This document shows positions 9,510 through 18,211 of a stretch of 64,000 nucleotides of DNA, piece by piece (within the stretch, counting starts at the first letter, position 1; each line of letters begins with the position of its first letter). The position numbers were made by a program, and so were the translations under genes. A model generated the notes under the pieces. The model was not told the DNA's origin. It made no database searches and saw only the letters and a program-made list of their open reading frames with translations. This stretch comes from Roseiarcus sp963824475 (GTDB taxonomy: Bacteria; Pseudomonadota; Alphaproteobacteria; Rhizobiales; Beijerinckiaceae), in assembly GCA_963824475.1 (NCBI GenBank), contig CAWGPR010000005.1, positions 310,001-374,000 of the forward strand. Direction: 5' to 3'.

Positions 9510-10652
9510 TCACGCGCCGCTGGCGTGTATGATCCACTGCGCGATCGAGGGCCAAGTCTCCTTGAGGTTCCTTGACCCCATGAAGAGGCCGATATGGCCG
9601 CCGGGAACCAGCTTCTTCTCGATCAGCCCCTTGGGCGTTCCCAGATATTTGTCGGCGTCAAACACCTGCTCCCGGGTCGTGATGTCGTCCGTCTCGCCGG
9701 CGAGCAGATAAACGGGGCAAAGGATCGCCCTGAGGTCGAGGCGCCGGCCGAGGCCGATGAACTCGCCCTTGGCGAAGCGGTTCTCCTTGAACAGTTCTCG
9801 GATCGCCTGAAGGTACCACCGGCCCGGCAGATCGAGGGGGTTCTCGTACCATCTCTCGAAGGTCTCGCGCTTGGCGACAAAGACCGGATCGTCGATCTTC
9901 TCATAAAGATCGACATGCTCTTTGAAGTAATGCTCATCGGGATGCATGTTCTTCCACCCCTGGAGCATGAACTTGCCCCGCATCAGCCCGCCGCCGAACC
10001 TGACCAGGTCGTCGTAGAACGCCATCGGCGTCGCATGGCTCATGCGCTTGATCGGCCCGTCGCCGGCGTCGGTGTCGATCGGCGCGCCGGCGAGAACCAG
10101 AGCGTTCACCTTCTCGGGAAAGCGCGCCGCCGCCATCGCCGACATCCATCCGCCCTGGCAAAGCCCGACGAGATTGACGCGGCCTCCCAGGTCGTTGATC
10201 GCGACGATAAGTTCGGCGAGGTAATTGTCGATGTCGAAATCCTTCATGTCGTCCGTCGCCGACTTCCAATCGGTCAGGACGACATGGCCGACGCCATGGG
10301 CGAGAAGCGTCTCGATCAGGCTCTCGCCCTTGGCGTAGTCGGCGATCATCGCCGAGTGTCCGGCATAGGGCGCGTCGACGAGTGTCGGAATTCCACCCGC
10401 GCGCCCATACTCCCGCAAGATCATGGTGCGCAGATCGAGGCGAACGACGTTGGGCGTCGCCACGGTCGGGCGCTGCTCCTCGTGGATTTTGATCTCTTCG
10501 TCGACGAACTTGAGATTCTTCGCCAGCATCTTCGTCCCGGTTTTCATAAGCTCCGTCGCCATCGCCATCGGCCAGAAAGCTGGAACGCTGATCGCTGCAC
10601 GCGAGGGCGGAAGCAATATCGGAGACGTTTCGGCGGTCAGAGTGTTCGGCAT
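9510..10652 (-). CDS. PHA-synthase-like alpha/beta hydrolase with Cys nucleophile
   Basis: 380 residues from ATG 10652. An alpha/beta hydrolase whose nucleophile elbow is GLCQGGW: Cys replaces the usual Ser, as in polyhydroxyalkanoate synthases (PhaC). The other catalytic candidates are the Asp in GETDDIT and the His in PGGHIGLFMG. The protein is shorter than class I PhaC (about 600), so it is PhaC-like rather than a standard synthase. It faces the Pta-Ack genes tail to tail; relatives near pta-ackA suggest a link with acyl-CoA or PHA metabolism, but this is inference. A depolymerase role is the main alternative. Confidence 0.7.
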   Translation of the reverse strand: MPNTLTAETSPILLPPSRAAISVPAFWPMAMATELMKTGTKMLAKNLKFVDEEIKIHEEQRPTVATPNVVRLDLRTMILREYGRAGGIPTLVDAPYAGHSAMIADYAKGESLIETLLAHGVGHVVLTDWKSATDDMKDFDIDNYLAELIVAINDLGGRVNLVGLCQGGWMSAMAAARFPEKVNALVLAGAPIDTDAGDGPIKRMSHATPMAFYDDLVRFGGGLMRGKFMLQGWKNMHPDEHYFKEHVDLYEKIDDPVFVAKRETFERWYENPLDLPGRWYLQAIRELFKENRFAKGEFIGLGRRLDLRAILCPVYLLAGETDDITTREQVFDADKYLGTPKGLIEKKLVPGGHIGLFMGSRNLKETWPSIAQWIIHASGA

Positions 10653-10773
10653 GGCGGCTCCTCGTCGAGCGTAAGCGGCGAGCGTAACGGGCCAGCGCCC
10701 GATTGTCGCCGGGACAGATTGTCGCCGACAGAGCACATCGATAAGGTCTTCTCATGGAAGAGCCGGCGGCCCT

Positions 10774-12921
10774 TCAATGGCGCCGCGCGCCCTCGTCGAA
10801 GCCGAGTTTCTCGCGCGCGGCGCGCCAGCGCGCCTGAAGCGCCGCAATGTCGGCGTCGTCGAGCGGCGCCAGCCGCTCGAACACCACAGCGCTCACGCCT
10901 TTCTCCAGATGGAAGACCTCGCCGGTGCGGCGGAACTTTGCGCCGATCCCCTGCCCCTCCAGCATCTCGCGCGACGGGACGACGACTGTCTGCTGGTAGT
11001 CAGGATCGATATGGGTCTGGATCGGATCGCCGACGATGATGACGGCGCAATCCTTGAGACCCGCTCCCGGAGGCCCATCGACCGTATCGACATCCGGCAT
11101 TGTGACGTTGAGCTTGGGGTTGCTCGGACCCCGTTCCGGGCGGAGCTGCCACAATTCGCCGATCAGCTGACCGCTGAACGTATAGCTCGAGCCAAGGCCG
11201 CAGACCTTGGCGTCGGGGCGCGCGCGCTCATCCACCCAATCTTTCAGCCGCCTAAGTTCGTCGAGGTCGGCGCGCGGCGCTCGCGGCAGTCCGGCGATCG
11301 GCGCAAGGCCTTTAGGATTGAGCGCCGCGGCCAATGGCGAGAGCGTGATTAAGCCAAGCCCGGCCACCCCGAAAAGCGCGGCGCGCGGCGCGCGCGCGAA
11401 GAGGAGCGTCAGCGACGCGGCGATGGGTGCGACGATCGCTGGCGCGATCAGATCGAGATGATGGACGTAGGGAGTTTGGACGCGCAGGAACAGCGCGGCG
11501 GCGATCGCGGCGCCGCCAAGGGTCAGCCGCAGCAGGCGCCTGTCGCGAGAGCGAGCCCAAAGGAGCGCCGCGCCGGCCAGCGCCGCGAGGGCCGGGATGA
11601 GCCCGACCCAGTCGCCGAGCTCGCGCAGGAACACGTCCGGCGGCTTGCGATAGCCGGCGTAAGTTTGCGCGTAGTCATGCGCGCTCAAGTTCGGCGCCCA
11701 ATCGACGACGACTGGGCTTAAGAGCGCGAGCAGGGTGAGAGCGCCGAGCGCGGCCGCCGCGACGGCGTCCTGCCAGCGAAAGCGCGCGCCTCGCCTGAGC
11801 GCGATCAAACCGATCTCCAGCGCCAGCATGACGACAATCCCCGCCGCCGCGAACGCATACCAGCGCCGGAAGGCGAACATCGCGTACAGGGTCAGCGCCA
11901 GCGCCAGGGCGACGCGGCGGGTCATCGGCTGAACGCGCGCGTCGAGGCCCTGTCTCAACGCGAGCAGGCGGACGAGACGCTCGGCCAGCCTGAGCGCGCA
12001 CACGACCAGCACGAGGCCGCCGACATCGGGCATGCCGCGCGCGGCGACCGCAAACGCGGCCGGAAAGGCGACGAACACCGCGGCGGCGCCGAAAGCCAGC
12101 GTCGCGGCTTCCAGTTGGCGTCCTTCGAGGCCGCTCCCCGGCGCCTCAGGACGAGGCGGAGGGATGGCGTCCGGTCTCTTCCACTCGCAATCTGCATGAC
12201 GGGCGCAATCGCGCGCCAGAATCGAAAGCGCGAAAGCGGCCGGCGTGGCGTAAAGGGCGAGCAGCACGAAGGTATAGACGGCGCGCGACGTCGGCTCAGT
12301 CACCGCCAGCAGGAGGCCGGGGACCAACGCCGGCGCCCAGGAATAGTCCTGCGTGATCGATTGGACGGCGGCGCTCAGCAGCAGCTGCCAGTTTCCCGCG
12401 TCGGCCAGCCGCGCAACCATGATCGCTATGGTGCGATAGGTCATGAAGTCGGCGTTCATCAGATCGCGCGAAACGAGCACGAGATAAGCCGCGTAGGCAG
12501 TGAGGCACGCGAGCGCGACGGCAAACAGCGCCGCCAGAGGCAATGAAAGGCGGGGGCGCTTCCGCGCCGTGCGGACGAGCCAGACGGCGAGCCCCACGCC
12601 GAACGCAGCGGAAGCGAAACTGGCGAGCCTCAGCCTCGTCTCAGGCTCGGCGAGCGCGCCGAGAATTGCCAGTCCAACGCCCACCGCAACGGCCGTTGTC
12701 ACCCTGGGCAGCGCCACATCGTCGAACGTTAAGGCCAGCGCAAGCGTCGCAAGCCCGGAGAGAGCCGAGAGGCCGGCGGGCATGATCGCCGGCGCGCCGG
12801 GCGCGACGCGATGGAGGAGAAACGCGACCGACGCGGTCAACGCCACGCCTGCCAGAACGGCGAGGCTTCGCTCGGTGGATAGGCCGGGGCGCGAAAAGGC
12901 GCGGCGCTCGAATACAGTCAT
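10774..12921 (-). CDS. Large polytopic membrane protein, possible GT-C-type glycosyltransferase
   Basis: 715 residues from ATG 12921 (MTVFERRAF); the frame runs upstream to 13161 but that overlaps the neighbouring gene. About 12-13 hydrophobic helices span residues 25-560, followed by a soluble domain of about 150 residues (LKDWVDERARPDAKVCGLG, then strands ending in VVFERLAPLDD). An acidic segment SRDLMNADFMTYRT after an early helix resembles the Asp-bearing first loop of GT-C enzymes, and the topology fits such enzymes. No decisive family motif was recognised; a hypothetical membrane protein is the safe alternative. It stands alone on the minus strand. Confidence 0.5.
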   Translation of the reverse strand: MTVFERRAFSRPGLSTERSLAVLAGVALTASVAFLLHRVAPGAPAIMPAGLSALSGLATLALALTFDDVALPRVTTAVAVGVGLAILGALAEPETRLRLASFASAAFGVGLAVWLVRTARKRPRLSLPLAALFAVALACLTAYAAYLVLVSRDLMNADFMTYRTIAIMVARLADAGNWQLLLSAAVQSITQDYSWAPALVPGLLLAVTEPTSRAVYTFVLLALYATPAAFALSILARDCARHADCEWKRPDAIPPPRPEAPGSGLEGRQLEAATLAFGAAAVFVAFPAAFAVAARGMPDVGGLVLVVCALRLAERLVRLLALRQGLDARVQPMTRRVALALALTLYAMFAFRRWYAFAAAGIVVMLALEIGLIALRRGARFRWQDAVAAAALGALTLLALLSPVVVDWAPNLSAHDYAQTYAGYRKPPDVFLRELGDWVGLIPALAALAGAALLWARSRDRRLLRLTLGGAAIAAALFLRVQTPYVHHLDLIAPAIVAPIAASLTLLFARAPRAALFGVAGLGLITLSPLAAALNPKGLAPIAGLPRAPRADLDELRRLKDWVDERARPDAKVCGLGSSYTFSGQLIGELWQLRPERGPSNPKLNVTMPDVDTVDGPPGAGLKDCAVIIVGDPIQTHIDPDYQQTVVVPSREMLEGQGIGAKFRRTGEVFHLEKGVSAVVFERLAPLDDADIAALQARWRAAREKLGFDEGARRH

Positions 12922-13094
12922 GGGCTTCCAATCAAACCGAGACGCACCCGCCATTCTGACGGGTTCGCCGCTTCGCCCGCGCAACGACGGTTCAGAGTGA
13001 TCGAAGAGGCTATAGGGGAAGACGGTTAAGGTTTTGGCGCGAGGGGCGCGTCGGGGCAAACGGCAAGCCCGCGCGGCGCGGGCTGTGTCGGCCG

Positions 13095-13916
13095 TTACCT
13101 TCCGGCAAGCCGGTCGGCGAACAGCGCGACCGTCTTGGCGTAAATCTCCGCCGAGTTCCATTGCAGGATGGCGGCGAAGTTGGGCTCGCCTTCGTTCCAG
13201 CCCGCGCCGGGTTGCCAGCCGTGCGCCTTGAGGAAAGCCGCAGTCGAAGCAAGCGCGTCAGCGGAATTGTGAATGAGATCCGGGGTTCCCGAGCCATCGG
13301 GCGTGGTCGCGAACATGAGATAGGCCGAAGGCATGAGCTGCGTCTGGCCAATTTCGCCCGCCCAGGCCCCGCGCAGCCGACGCGGCTCAGCGACAATGCC
13401 GCGGTCCACGAGCATGAGGGCGTCGACCAGCTCGGCGCGGTACCGCTCCGCGCGACGGCAGTCCCAGGCGAGGGTGGCGAGGGCGCTATAGGTGGGAAAC
13501 GAGCCGTTATCGCCGCCGAAGCTGGTCTCCTGGCCCCAAATCGCCACCAGCACAGGTCCGGGCACGCCGAAGCGTTGCTCGATCGTCGCCAGCGGCGCGG
13601 CGTATCGCTTGAGCTCCGCCCTGCCCCGCGCGACCATGCCCGGCGTCACATGGCTTGCGGCAAATCCGGCGAAGTTATGCCCGAACATGGCGACGCCGCC
13701 GTCGTGCCGCTTGACCGCAGGGTCATAGGCAACGCCGCCGAGCGCAGCGTCGACGGCCGTCGGCGACACGCCGTCGCCGACAGCGACCTGCTTGAAAGAC
13801 GCGAGCCAAGCGCTGAAGCCCTCGGCGCTCCTGCCACAATCCTCGGCGTAAGCAGGCGCGGCCCAAAGAACGGCCGCCGCAGCGGCGAAAACCAAGGCTC
13901 TCAAACTCTCCCCCAT
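13095..13916 (-). CDS. Lytic murein transglycosylase (MltB-like, SLT_2)
   Basis: 273 residues. A cleavable signal peptide (ALVFAAAAAVLWAAPAYA) directs it to the periplasm, where the family cleaves peptidoglycan glycan strands with formation of anhydromuramic ends. The MltB-type core is visible: IWGQETSFGG with the catalytic Glu near residue 128, TYSALATLAWDCRRAERY, and AWAGEIGQTQLMPS, then the second helical half ending KAHGWQPGAGW. There is no C-terminal peptidoglycan-binding domain, so it is the short form. No lipobox Cys is seen, so it is probably soluble. Confidence 0.92.
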   Translation of the reverse strand: MGESLRALVFAAAAAVLWAAPAYAEDCGRSAEGFSAWLASFKQVAVGDGVSPTAVDAALGGVAYDPAVKRHDGGVAMFGHNFAGFAASHVTPGMVARGRAELKRYAAPLATIEQRFGVPGPVLVAIWGQETSFGGDNGSFPTYSALATLAWDCRRAERYRAELVDALMLVDRGIVAEPRRLRGAWAGEIGQTQLMPSAYLMFATTPDGSGTPDLIHNSADALASTAAFLKAHGWQPGAGWNEGEPNFAAILQWNSAEIYAKTVALFADRLAGR

Positions 13917-13976
13917 CCCGCGCGATCAAGCAAAGCGAGCGCGCCGCGAGAGCGCGCCAGGCGCAAGCGACGCCGT

Positions 13977-14318
13977 TCACATCCCAGGAATCTGCCTCAC
14001 TTCGATGATTTCCACCCAACCGCCGGGCATCTGCAGATGCGGATGATCCTTGCCGAACAGCTTCGTCGCGCCGTCCGCCGTGTCAGCTTGCACGATCGAA
14101 TAGCCGCAGACGTCGTTCTTCGTATCGGAAGCTCCTTTCGAGTCGACCCGCTTGGTCTTGCCAAGCGGCGCGCCGCCATCGACAAGAGACGCCTTATGGT
14201 CGCCCATCCATTTCATCCACGCCTCCATCCCCTTCTGCCGCTGCTCAGGGGTGGAGTTTTTCATCATCCTCTCGAACTCGGCCGAATTGGCCATGTACAA
14301 GACCAGGAACTTTGTCAT
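13977..14318 (-). CDS. YCII-related domain protein
   Basis: 113 residues with the ferredoxin-like YCII/DGPF fold: MTKFLVLYMANSAEFERMM at the start, a central MGDHKASLVDGGAPLG loop, and SIVQADTADGATKLFGKDHPHLQMPGG, the motif with the conserved His-Pro near the end. Relatives are small cytoplasmic proteins of uncertain function, some tied to sigma-factor systems or with weak dehydrochlorinase-like activity. No ECF sigma gene lies next to it here. Confidence 0.8.
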   Translation of the reverse strand: MTKFLVLYMANSAEFERMMKNSTPEQRQKGMEAWMKWMGDHKASLVDGGAPLGKTKRVDSKGASDTKNDVCGYSIVQADTADGATKLFGKDHPHLQMPGGWVEIIEVRQIPGM

Positions 14319-14447
14319 CTGCGCATCCTCCCATTGATGATAGAAACGAGATAACCGCGTGAGACGCGGCGCTTCTTACGCGCTTTCCCAAAGCCCGACA
14401 ATGACGACCGCGACCGCGAGAACCCTGGACTATGAATTGAGAGCTGA

Positions 14448-15878
14448 TCAGGCCGCGCGCGGCTCTGGCCAGGGCCTCGCTTCCTCAGCCCGCATCGCCT
14501 CGAAGGCGCGTGCGATCGCCAGCACGCCGAGGTCGTCAAATCGGCGGCCGATGATCTGCAGCCCGATCGGCAAACCGTCGGCGTCGTAGCCGCAATTGAT
14601 CGACGCCGCCGGCTGCTCGGACATGTTGAAGGCGACGGTGAACCCGATATGCGGAAACGGGTTCAGCGGATCCTGGCTCGGCGACGCCCAGTCGGCGGGA
14701 AAGGCGGTCATCGGCGCGGTCGGCGACAGGATGAAGTCGAACCCATGCGTGGCTGCGATCGTCGCTTTGCGCATCTCCGCAATCTGGTCGAAGCCGCGGA
14801 ACACCTCGACGCCGGAAAACCCCGCGGCCGACTCCGCCCATTCGCGGATGAACGGCAACACGAGGGCGCGCCGCTCGGGCGTCAGAGCGCCAATCTCGTT
14901 GAGCGCGCGGGCGCGCCAGAACCTGTCGAGCCCGTCGAGCATCTTCTGGGTGAGGAACGGTTTGAGCGGCTCGACATGAGCGCCAGCGGCCTCGAGGTCG
15001 CGCGCGGCGCGCTCGATCGCCGCGCGTACTTCTGGCGTCGGCGGAACGCCGCAGCCCGCTTCGAGCAGAAGGCCAAGCTTGAGCCCCTTGAGCGGCGCGG
15101 GCTCGACGGCCCAGTCGAGCTTTTCGTATTTGAGGCTCGAATAATCGCGCGCATCCGGCAGCGTAAGCGTCGCCATCATCAGCGCGGCGTCGGCCGCATC
15201 GCGCGTCATCGGCCCAGCGACGCGGCCGATGTAGGGCGGATCGATCGGGATGCGTCCCGCGCTCGGCTTGAGGCCGAAGATTCCGCACCAGCCGGCCGGC
15301 AGGCGCACCGAGCCGCCGATGTCGGTGCCGATGTGCAGCGGGCCGTAGAGCGCCGCCGCCGCCGCGCCTGCGCCCGCCGAGGATCCGCCCGGATTGCGGT
15401 CGAGCTTCCATGGGTTGCGCGCGAGCGGGTGGAAGCTCGACAGGCCCGAGGACAGCATGCCGTAGTCCGGCATCGTCGTCTTACTGAAGATGATGGCGCC
15501 GGCTTCGCGCAAGCGCGCCACCGGCGGCGCGTCCTCCTTCTGCGGCGACATGTCTTCCGCCGCGGTGCCGACCGGTTTCGGGTCGCCGCGCGTCGCGAGA
15601 TTGTCCTTGATCGTCACCGGCACGCCGTCGAGCGGCCCGATCGGCTCTCCCTTCGCCCAGCGCGCCTCGGATGCGCGCGCCTCATTGAGAGCGCGCTCCG
15701 GAGCATAAAGCCAGGTCGCATGAATATGGGGTTCGTAAGCTTCGACGCGCTCGATCACCGAAGCCATCGCCTCGACAGGCGACAGCTCGCGTGTTCGGTA
15801 GGCGCTGAGCAGCTCCAGCGCCGACATCCGGAACGGCTGCGTGCTCAGTCCCTTTACCGTCCTCGCGTGTTGGGTCAC
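14448..15878 (-). CDS. Amidase (amidase signature family)
   Basis: About 476 residues if begun at GTG 15878, whose GTGA overlaps the stop of the upstream substrate-binding gene; a longer frame from 15929 exists but lies inside that gene. The amidase-signature Ser-cisSer-Lys triad is visible: Lys in GVPVTIKDN (about residue 85), and the Ser pair in the glycine-rich NPGGSSAGAGAA and GTDIGGSVRLPA segments. The family hydrolyses carboxamides. Coupling to a peptide-type binding protein suggests an imported amide or peptide as substrate, which is inference. No signal peptide, so cytoplasmic. Confidence 0.92.
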   Translation of the reverse strand: MTQHARTVKGLSTQPFRMSALELLSAYRTRELSPVEAMASVIERVEAYEPHIHATWLYAPERALNEARASEARWAKGEPIGPLDGVPVTIKDNLATRGDPKPVGTAAEDMSPQKEDAPPVARLREAGAIIFSKTTMPDYGMLSSGLSSFHPLARNPWKLDRNPGGSSAGAGAAAAALYGPLHIGTDIGGSVRLPAGWCGIFGLKPSAGRIPIDPPYIGRVAGPMTRDAADAALMMATLTLPDARDYSSLKYEKLDWAVEPAPLKGLKLGLLLEAGCGVPPTPEVRAAIERAARDLEAAGAHVEPLKPFLTQKMLDGLDRFWRARALNEIGALTPERRALVLPFIREWAESAAGFSGVEVFRGFDQIAEMRKATIAATHGFDFILSPTAPMTAFPADWASPSQDPLNPFPHIGFTVAFNMSEQPAASINCGYDADGLPIGLQIIGRRFDDLGVLAIARAFEAMRAEEARPWPEPRAA

Positions 15879-17356
15879 TGCCACGACAAGGCCGACAGGT
15901 CGTTGACGAAGATCGGCGCGTTCTTCCACAGGCCTTTGAGCTTCGCGTCGGCGACCGTCACGTTCGGCAACTGGAATAGGAAGGCGTTGACGCAGTCCTC
16001 GGCGATCTTCTTCTGCGCTTCCCCCAGCGCCGCCTTGTACGCCGCGAGATTGGGCGCCGAGGTCACCTTGGCGTAGATCGCCTGGAACGCGGGGCTGTCA
16101 TATTGGAAGTAGTAATTCGGGTTGGCGTAGATGCCGATGTCGAGCGGCTCGACGTGGCTGATGATAGTGAGGTCGTAGTTCTTGTCCTTGTAGACGCCGC
16201 TCAGCCACTGCGCCCACTCGACGTCCTGGATCTTCGCGTTGATCCCGACCTCGGCGAGCTCGGCTGCGACGATCTCGCCGCCCTGACGTGCATAAGGCGG
16301 CGGCGGCAGGATGAGGCTGAGCTCGAGCGGCGTCGCGACCCCCGCCTCCTTCAACAGCGTCTTAGCCTTCTCGGGATCGTGCGGATACATTCCGGTCAGA
16401 TCGATGTAGCCGGGATCGTTGGGCGTGAGATGGCTGCCGATCGGAGCCCCGAGGCCGTTCATCGCGCCGTCGATGATCGCCTTGCGGTCGATCGCATAAG
16501 CGATCGCCCGGCGCACGCGCACATCGTCGAGCGGCTTCTTCTTGTTGTTCATGGCGAGGATGGTCTTGCCCTCGGTGCCCCCAACCAGGACCTGGAACCT
16601 CGGGTCGCTCTTGAACTGGCCAAGCGCCTGCACGTTGGCGAAGCGGGGAAAATCGTCGACGTCGCCAGCCAGCATCGCCGCCACTGCGGCCGAAGGATCG
16701 GAAATGAAACGGAAGGTCGCATGCGCGATCGGGATGTTCGCCGCGTCGCGAAATCCGTCCCATTTGTCGAGCGTGATCGACGAACCCTTGGTCCAGGAGG
16801 AGAGCTTGTAGGGTCCAGTGCCGACGGGATTGGTGGCTTCGGTCGTCGCGCTCTTCTCATCGAGGATCACCGCGGTGTCCATGCCCAGACGATAGAGCGC
16901 CTCGAAGCTTGGCTGCTTGAACTTGAGCACAACCGTCAGCGGATCGGGCGTCTCGATCGATTCGATCGAGGCGAAGAACGCCTTGTCCTTGTTGATCGAA
17001 TCCTTGGCGGCGTAGCGCTCGAAGGAATATTTGACATCCTTGGAGGAGAACGGCTCGCCGTCCTGAAACTTGACGTTCGGCTTCAGCGTGAAGGTAAGTG
17101 TCTTGAGGTCGGGGGAAAAGTCCGATTTCTCGGCCAAAAGCGGCGTCACCGAGAAGTCCTCGTTGATCTTGGTCAGGCCCTCGAAGATGTTCAAGTGCGT
17201 GACTTCGCCGATCGCCGCGGCCGGGGCGCTGGTCGGGTCAAGCCCCGGGGGCTCGAGCACCATGCCGATCGTCACGCTGTCCTTGGCGAGCGCCATGCTC
17301 GTCGACGCCAGGAAGGCGAGGCCCAGCGACAAGACCAATCGAGAGACGCGGCGCAT
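15875..17356 (-). CDS. ABC transporter substrate-binding protein, peptide/nickel family (SBP_bac_5)
   Basis: 493 residues from ATG 17356, with a signal peptide (MRRVSRLVLSLGLAFLASTSMALA). The family 5 features are EPPGLDPTSAP after the leader, LKPNVKFQDGEPFSSKDVKYSFER, and DVRVRRAIAYAIDRKAIID in the middle. It captures a peptide, amide or similar ligand in the periplasm for an ABC permease. The likely partner is the four-gene importer at 19658-23374 on the same strand, separated from it by the DUF2852 and MFS genes; the separation is unusual. The downstream amidase is translationally coupled. Confidence 0.92.
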   Translation of the reverse strand: MRRVSRLVLSLGLAFLASTSMALAKDSVTIGMVLEPPGLDPTSAPAAAIGEVTHLNIFEGLTKINEDFSVTPLLAEKSDFSPDLKTLTFTLKPNVKFQDGEPFSSKDVKYSFERYAAKDSINKDKAFFASIESIETPDPLTVVLKFKQPSFEALYRLGMDTAVILDEKSATTEATNPVGTGPYKLSSWTKGSSITLDKWDGFRDAANIPIAHATFRFISDPSAAVAAMLAGDVDDFPRFANVQALGQFKSDPRFQVLVGGTEGKTILAMNNKKKPLDDVRVRRAIAYAIDRKAIIDGAMNGLGAPIGSHLTPNDPGYIDLTGMYPHDPEKAKTLLKEAGVATPLELSLILPPPPYARQGGEIVAAELAEVGINAKIQDVEWAQWLSGVYKDKNYDLTIISHVEPLDIGIYANPNYYFQYDSPAFQAIYAKVTSAPNLAAYKAALGEAQKKIAEDCVNAFLFQLPNVTVADAKLKGLWKNAPIFVNDLSALSWQ

Positions 17357-17425
17357 TGAGACGCTCCAGGAGATGGGATGGCCATTCGACCATACCATCC
17401 GCCGGGCCGCGAGCGTCAAGAAAGA

Positions 17426-17459
17426 AAAGTCCCCTATTTCGATTGAAACAGGGGACTTT
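17426..17459 (-). terminator. Intrinsic terminator after the DUF2852 gene
   Basis: On the minus strand AAAGTCCCCT and AGGGGACTTT pair as a 10-bp stem around a 14-base loop, followed by a T-rich TCTTTCTT tail. It lies 30 bp past the DUF2852 stop and 70 bp before the binding-protein start, so it separates two transcription units. Confidence 0.8.
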
Positions 17460-17488
17460 ATACTCTACAGAAGGGTAAAGTCAGATGG

Positions 17489-18019
17489 TCAGCTCGGCTG
17501 CCCGCCGCCACTGGCCGGGCGGGCTCGCCGTTCGGCCATGAACCGCTCGAACTCCTCGCGGTCCTTGGCGCGGCGGATCGCATCGACATATTCAGCGAAC
17601 TCGCGCTGCGCCTCGTCAAGCTTGCGGCGCTCTTCATCGAGCCGCGCCAATTCCGCCGTCCGCCATTCGTCGAAAGCGGCGTTGCCGGAAGCGGAGTAGA
17701 AGCGGGCCGCGCCCCGCGCCGCGCCGCAACCCCACGAAGAATTCCAGGAAGAGTTGGCTGACATCATCGCGCGCGCGTCCTGCCACTTGTTGTTCGCCAG
17801 GGTCTGCAGATCCGGCCCGCCGTAGCGGCGTTGCCAGAATTTATAGCCGAGAATGGCAAGACCAATCGGCCAAAAGACGATGAAGCCGAGAACCATGGCG
17901 ATGATTTCGAACGCCGTCCAGCGCGTGCCGGCACGCCGCCAACGGGCGTTCGCCCATTCGCTCGGGCCGAATTGCCGCGCCCCGTAAGCGCCGCCAAACG
18001 CATTATCCGCAGTGCCCAT
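17489..18019 (-). CDS. DUF2852 membrane protein
   Basis: 176 residues from ATG 18019. The conserved part is one hydrophobic helix, TAFEIIAMVLGFIVFWPIGL, followed by YKFWQRRYGG. The C-terminal half is a charged, coiled-coil-like helix (LARLDEERRKLDEAQREFAEYVD) and a disordered tail. The family is a frequent alphaproteobacterial inner-membrane protein of unknown function. A good terminator follows. The same open frame reads on upstream to 19618, but that stretch is antisense to the MFS gene and is not coding. Confidence 0.85.
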   Translation of the reverse strand: MGTADNAFGGAYGARQFGPSEWANARWRRAGTRWTAFEIIAMVLGFIVFWPIGLAILGYKFWQRRYGGPDLQTLANNKWQDARAMMSANSSWNSSWGCGAARGAARFYSASGNAAFDEWRTAELARLDEERRKLDEAQREFAEYVDAIRRAKDREEFERFMAERRARPASGGGQPS

Positions 18020-18211
18020 CAAGAGCCTCCATGACCTCTCGCCAGCAGCGCCCGCGGGGGGCGACGCTCGCGCGCGTGTCACATTGGGAGCCGTCAAGCG
18101 GCCTGCAAGACGTATCGCGGAAAAATCGGACGCGGCCCTCGGACCCGCGTCCCCGGTGTGACAAAAAGTGATGTTGCCCAAAGACCTCGTCGCGGGCAAA
18201 CAGTCAGGTCC

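Noticed and set aside
9594..11039. A rightward 481-codon open frame
   Set aside because: Antisense to the PhaC-like hydrolase and the membrane protein; no domain.
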